From positions 1 through 8,590 of the forward strand of contig JAFNGF010000077.1 of NCBI GenBank assembly GCA_017885385.1: DNA of 8,590 nt, given 5' to 3'. Positions 5,257-8,590 of this stretch are shown here, piece after piece. The position numbers were made by a program, and so were the translations under genes. Each line of letters starts with the position of its first letter. The first letter of the stretch is position 1. The notes under the pieces are model-generated. The model was not told the origin of the DNA, made no database searches, and was given only the letters and a program-made list of their open reading frames with translations. This DNA is from Planctomycetota bacterium (GTDB taxonomy: Bacteria > Planctomycetota > Phycisphaerae > Sedimentisphaerales > Anaerobacaceae).

Positions 5257-7314
5257 TTAGTCCACCTTGTCGAGCTTTTGTACGAATTTTGTTGAAGCCC
5301 CCACGGCAGCATAGATTCCAGCAACTTGCCTTAGTAGTTCACTCCGATTGTCGTAAACGGTCAATGCACGCGGGGCAAGCATTCCCAATACGTCGGGAAT
5401 ATCACATACTCTTAGAACATTGAGGAACTGAGGTGCTTCACCGCTGATATGAGATAGCGGTGGTTTGTTCACCATCACACCGGTAATATCCGGCTCCCAC
5501 AAAGCAGCATACGCTGCCAGGACACCAGAACCGCCCTCGCCAAGCACGTAGACTGGAACACTCTCATTGTATTTACCTCGCAGATATCGGGCTGTTGCGA
5601 TGACATCCCACACTCGCCCGGTATCGACGGTCCGGCCTAACAAGACATGCGAACGCTCGACATAGTTAGGCGGATTCTTGCGAGTCCAGCGAGTCTGGTC
5701 AATACCGCGTGGGGCACACACGTATACGTGGTCGCCCGGTTCATGCACATCGTGTACCCACTGGGGGATGTCCACAGTTGAATCAGCATTTCGCACCACC
5801 ATCAGTACACGTTTGGCATCCTCGGTTGACTTGCCTGTCGAGAGCCTCGAGGTCGAGCGAAAGGCATCAACAGACTGCAGGCGCACTTTGATGCCAGGTT
5901 CTGAGGCAAGCAGTACGTCGTCCGGTTGGACCTGCTCGAGCAACTTAGCTGGTGGGATCCGCTCGGGAAAATATCGAAACGTCACGCGACGCAGTTCGGC
6001 CAGAAGCGATGCTTTCCAACCCTCATACTCGCCTCTGTGCGGCGGTTCTACCTGCGTCATGGGCACGAAATACTGGTCTATGGTTGCGTTCAACTCATCT
6101 CTGGGAATGTCGGAGTCTTCAGGAAAAACGCGGAGCTTCTCCGGCTCAATCGGATGCCGCGGGTTGTTGTCAGGACCCGTCACGAGATCCACCTCGCTAT
6201 CGCTGACCACACTTGCGTCGTTTTTCAGGTGCATGTTGATAAAGCGATAGACCGCCTGGCGGATATCCTGTCGATAGGCGTGACCCCCGATGCTGACGAC
6301 GCTGTCGACAAAATCACCTGCTCCGTATAGGCTGTAGACCTGTTCCAGTCGATTTATCACCCGCTGGTTGGCATCCACCGGAAAGATAGAGTCTTGGTCA
6401 CTGTTGACGAACAACAATGGGCGGGGCGCCACTAGGGCAGCAATGTAGGTCCACGGCCACTGGAAGGTGTTGTACAAGAACATGCAATCACAATGTCCGT
6501 TGATCACCCGATTGGGCACATAGGACATCAGATCAGCCATGCCGCTAACAGGTACGGCAACCTTTACACGTTCATCGGCCGCCGCTATCCAAAAGGTAGC
6601 TGCTCCGCCACCGCTGATTCCGGTCACGGCAATCCGCCCGGGATCCACGTCGGGTCGGCTAACCAGGTAATCGATGCCACGGATTCCATTGAGGCACTCT
6701 ACACCTGCAGGCGTATATCCGCGTGAGTGCCACCACCAACGACCTTCACGATACGTACCGTGGTGAATAGCTGCAATCTCACCTAATTGCAGCGTGTCGA
6801 GAATCAGACAAATGTAACCATGCCGCGCAAACCATATACCGTGCGACTGGAAAGCAGTCTTGTTACCGCTTCGTCCGCGGAGAGAATGCCCACAGACATA
6901 TAGCACAGCCGGCAAATGTTGGCCCTTAGCGATGTTCTTCGGTCGATAAAGATTGGCAGTAACATATAGCTGTGGCCGGCTCTGATAATGAAGCATATCC
7001 ACAATATAATCGTCACCTTGAAGCGTCCTGGTGATAGTAGCTTTAAGCGGCGTTTTTTGCGGCATTGGCCAGAGCCCCAGCATATATAAGTATTCCTCTT
7101 TATACTTAGGACGAAGTTTCTTCCAGTCCTCCACAGATTCAACGTTTTGAAAAAACCGTCTATGTATCTCCTCCGTCTCACCTCTCAAGTATTCCTGAAT
7201 CATTTCATCGCCGCGTTCACCCCGGTCGGGCAGGCCGTATGTCTGACCTTTTGCCGTGGGCGCGCCCCCGAATGTCATTACGGATACCAGAACTGCCATG
7301 TACCAAAATCGCAT
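5257..7314 (-). CDS. Secreted acetylxylan-esterase-like alpha/beta hydrolase, two-domain
   Basis: 685 residues from ATG 7314, with GAGAGGG just upstream. A signal peptide (MRFWYMAVLVSVMTFGGAPTAKG) predicts export. The first half (about 60-365) is a complete alpha/beta-hydrolase domain. The nucleophile elbow is TGISGGG with Ser234. The acid is in NSDQDSIFP (Asp306 or Asp308), and the base is His345 in GGHAYRQ. This arrangement is usual for acetylxylan-esterase or dienelactone-hydrolase-like proteins, so removal of acetyl or other ester groups from plant polysaccharide is likely. The second half (about 430-685) looks like a second hydrolase fold, with GEGGSG (592-597) where an elbow would be and APRALTVYDN resembling APRPLLFVNSD of the first half, but without the usual G-x-S-x-G. 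It may be a degenerate, structural or binding domain. DUF362 lies downstream on the same strand. Exact substrate unknown. Confidence 0.85.
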   Translation of the reverse strand: MRFWYMAVLVSVMTFGGAPTAKGQTYGLPDRGERGDEMIQEYLRGETEEIHRRFFQNVESVEDWKKLRPKYKEEYLYMLGLWPMPQKTPLKATITRTLQGDDYIVDMLHYQSRPQLYVTANLYRPKNIAKGQHLPAVLYVCGHSLRGRSGNKTAFQSHGIWFARHGYICLILDTLQLGEIAAIHHGTYREGRWWWHSRGYTPAGVECLNGIRGIDYLVSRPDVDPGRIAVTGISGGGAATFWIAAADERVKVAVPVSGMADLMSYVPNRVINGHCDCMFLYNTFQWPWTYIAALVAPRPLLFVNSDQDSIFPVDANQRVINRLEQVYSLYGAGDFVDSVVSIGGHAYRQDIRQAVYRFINMHLKNDASVVSDSEVDLVTGPDNNPRHPIEPEKLRVFPEDSDIPRDELNATIDQYFVPMTQVEPPHRGEYEGWKASLLAELRRVTFRYFPERIPPAKLLEQVQPDDVLLASEPGIKVRLQSVDAFRSTSRLSTGKSTEDAKRVLMVVRNADSTVDIPQWVHDVHEPGDHVYVCAPRGIDQTRWTRKNPPNYVERSHVLLGRTVDTGRVWDVIATARYLRGKYNESVPVYVLGEGGSGVLAAYAALWEPDITGVMVNKPPLSHISGEAPQFLNVLRVCDIPDVLGMLAPRALTVYDNRSELLRQVAGIYAAVGASTKFVQKLDKVD

Positions 7315-7366
7315 GATTCGATCCCTCTCATATTTTCCGTGAATATGTGCCTCACTATATTATGCG

Positions 7367-7405
7367 CAACCATTGTAAAGGGGGAATGCACATTTGCAAT
7401 GGTTG
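7367..7405 (-). promoter_or_regulatory. Putative esterase promoter overlapped by an inverted repeat
   Basis: CAACCATTGTAAA (7367-7379) and TTTGCAATGGTTG (7393-7405) are inverted repeats with one mismatch in 13 positions and a 13-nt spacer. On the minus strand TTGCAA (7399-7394) and TACAAT (7377-7372) form a plausible -35/-10 pair with 16 bases between them. The -35 hexamer lies almost wholly within one arm and the -10 hexamer within the other. The site is 53-91 bp upstream of the esterase start. A protein bound to this symmetric site would block the promoter; that is inference. Confidence 0.45.
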
Positions 7406-7420
7406 GCTATCAGTGATTCC

Positions 7421-7451
7421 CTTACTAACAGGCGAATCGCCGTTGAGTAAG
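7421..7451. promoter_or_regulatory. 31-nt imperfect palindrome, possible operator
   Basis: Symmetric about base 7436: CTTACT (7421-7426) pairs with AGTAAG (7446-7451), and GGCGA (7431-7435) with TCGCC (7437-7441). Twelve of 15 paired positions match. The 11-bp centre with a single central base is too tight for a good hairpin, so a dimeric regulator site is more likely than RNA structure. It lies 107-137 bp upstream of the esterase-like gene. Confidence 0.4.
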
Positions 7452-7522
7452 ACCACCAATGTGACGACTTGAGAGAATGGCCTACATATTATCTCGACAA
7501 CGGTCGTTCCCTATGAATCGAC

Positions 7523-7706
7523 AGAAGCTTTTGGACCGGTCCTGCCAGCCTATTCAGGCCAGTGCGCGCGCACGAATGATGCCTATTTAGGGCTACTTTC
7601 AGCGTTTGCCTGGCTCTTGGCCAGATGTCATAACTGTTTTTCGCTACTAATTTTATCTCAATTTCCATAAAAATCTGAAAACGCGACATCTAAACTATTT
7701 GGTGAC
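7523..7706 (+). repeat. Diverged intergenic element, copy B (about 184 bp)
   Basis: Same-orientation partner of 873-1056. It contains the perfect palindrome GGACCGGTCC (7533-7542), the perfect palindrome GTGCGCGCGCAC (7562-7573), a CCTA/TAGG stem (7582-7591) and a CTGGC/GCCAG stem with a 5-nt loop (7610-7624). These fall at the same places as the self-complementary stretches of copy A. It ends about 230 bp before the lactonase start and lies upstream of the divergent esterase gene. Confidence 0.7.
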
Positions 7707-7920
7707 ATGTCTTCTCCTGCTCAACCGCAATTCTGATGTAATGTAGGTCGATACTGCGGTTGTTAGCTACCGCGGTCATAAGATGGTATCTTTTGAGGTG
7801 TTTTTTTGGCTTGAGAAGCTCGCTCCGACGATGTAGCTTGTTGGCAGTGGTCGCATTTTGGCGTTCGGCATCAGATGGTGGACGGATAAGGATTCGATAT
7901 TCGATATTGGACACTCGTCC

Positions 7921-7928
7921 AAGGAGGT
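7921..7928 (+). promoter_or_regulatory. Strong ribosome binding site deciding the lactonase start
   Basis: AAGGAGGT is a perfect anti-16S match, 8 nt before ATG 7937. The second in-frame ATG (7943) would be 14 nt away, so 7937 is chosen. Confidence 0.85.
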
Positions 7929-7936
7929 GTTTGCGT

Positions 7937-8590
7937 ATGGGTATGAGAGCTTTTATTACTGCAGCGTTTTCACTTGTGGCGTTCTCAACGGTATATGCGG
8001 AATCACTACCTGTCTATTTCGGAACTTACACAGGGCCAGAGAATTCCAGTAAGGGGATTTACCGCAGCACGCTCGACCTCGATACGGGAAAACTCTCGGA
8101 TCCCATTCTTGCGGCCGAGGCCAGAAATCCGTCATTTCTCGAGATCCATCCCAACGGCAAATTCCTATATGCCGTCAGTGAGGATGGCGGAGCTGGGAGT
8201 GTCAGTGCGTATGCGATCGACACGGATAAGGGAGACCTAAAGTTCCTCAACGAACGGCCGTCGGGCGGTGCAGGTCCCTGCCACGTTACTATCGACCATG
8301 CAGGAAAAAACCTGCTCGTCGCCAACTACGGCAGCGGCAGCGCCTCGGTGATTCCGATTAAACCAGATGGCAGACTGGGAGAATTGACTGGCTTTGCGCA
8401 GCACCATGGTTCCAGCGTGAACCCCGAGCGACAAAAAGAACCCCATGCACATTCGATCAACGTCAGCCTGGACGACCGCTTTGCCTTCGTCGCCGACCTC
8501 GGAATCGACAAAATCATGATTTACAGGCTGGATATTGAAAAGGGGACGATCGTCGCCAATAGTCCTCCGTTTGCAAAGATCAAGGGTGGG
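7937..8590 (+). CDS. Secreted lactonase, seven-bladed beta-propeller family (5' part)
   Basis: 218 residues are visible and the frame is open at the window edge; the family is usually about 350-400 residues, so roughly half is missing. A signal peptide (MGMRAFITAAFSLVAFSTVYA, cleavage after residue 21) predicts export. The mature part starts VYFGTYTGPENSSKGIY and continues with typical propeller blocks: NPSFLEIHPNGKFLYAVSE (64-82), GAGPCHVTID (111-120), VANYGSGSASV (128-138), PHAHSIN (169-175) and FVADLGIDKIMIY (184-196). These match the lactonase / 6-phosphogluconolactonase family (YbhE type). Cytoplasmic members hydrolyse 6-phosphogluconolactone, but with a signal peptide this one more likely acts on an extracytoplasmic sugar lactone or another substrate. 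It is divergently oriented from the esterase-like gene and could share control with it through the region between them. Confidence 0.9.
   Translation, partial: MGMRAFITAAFSLVAFSTVYAESLPVYFGTYTGPENSSKGIYRSTLDLDTGKLSDPILAAEARNPSFLEIHPNGKFLYAVSEDGGAGSVSAYAIDTDKGDLKFLNERPSGGAGPCHVTIDHAGKNLLVANYGSGSASVIPIKPDGRLGELTGFAQHHGSSVNPERQKEPHAHSINVSLDDRFAFVADLGIDKIMIYRLDIEKGTIVANSPPFAKIKGG

Larger units (their letters stand above)
7315..7936. other. Divergent intergenic region of 622 bp
   Basis: Separates the esterase-like gene (-) from the lactonase gene (+). From left to right it holds an inverted repeat over a putative minus-strand promoter (7367-7405), a 31-nt palindrome (7421-7451), diverged element copy B (about 7523-7706), a GC-rich hairpin CTGCGGT/ACCGCGG (7754-7775), a small AT hairpin (7780-7792) with a T7 run at 7801-7807, a tandem TTCGATA repeat (7893-7906) and the lactonase ribosome binding site. 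No protein gene is supported, and no clear plus-strand sigma70 promoter is visible. Confidence 0.6.

Noticed and set aside
7780..7807. AAGAT-GGT-ATCTT hairpin near a run of seven Ts, considered as a terminator
   Set aside because: The stem is short and AT-rich and the T-run starts 8 nt after it, so it does not meet the usual form of a rho-independent terminator.

Overview
The window looks like part of the genome of an uncultured, Gram-negative-type bacterium that degrades plant polysaccharides. Four of the six recognisable proteins are carbohydrate-related or exported: an alpha-galactosidase of family GH36, a pectate-lyase-like beta-helix protein, a two-domain alpha/beta hydrolase of the acetylxylan-esterase type, and a secreted seven-bladed beta-propeller lactonase. 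A Tat-exported DUF362 protein sits with them. This gene mix suggests Planctomycetota, Latescibacterota, Hydrogenedentota or KSB1-type bacteria. That is inference from gene content, and the sequence alone does not fix the phylum.

Layout. Bases 1-623 (+) hold the 3' end of the alpha-galactosidase. Bases 624-1180 are intergenic and hold copy A of a diverged repeat of about 184 bp. A complete two-domain GNAT acetyltransferase follows at 1181-2023 (+). Bases 2074-2227 and 3897-4050 are near-identical inverted repeats (154 bp, 4 mismatches). They enclose a terminator, a near-consensus sigma70-type promoter and the pectate-lyase-like gene (about 2494-3828, +). The right-hand repeat supplies the last dozen codons and the stop of the DUF362 gene (4013-5023, -), which appears to lack its C-terminal part. 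Upstream of it on the same strand is the esterase-like gene (5257-7314, -). The 622-bp divergent region 7315-7936 holds a promoter overlapped by an inverted repeat, a separate 31-nt palindrome and copy B of the diverged repeat. The 5' end of the lactonase gene (7937 to the window end, +) follows a perfect Shine-Dalgarno sequence.

The esterase, pectate-lyase-like protein, alpha-galactosidase and lactonase could act together on acetylated pectin or hemicellulose outside the cytoplasm. They are on both strands with long gaps, so this is a loose saccharolytic neighbourhood rather than one operon. I see no CRISPR array, tRNA, rRNA, transposase, phage gene or defence system. The most interesting signals are non-coding: the inverted-repeat pair bounding a self-contained expression unit and ending inside a broken gene, and the diverged intergenic element present twice with conserved palindromes but no coding signature.
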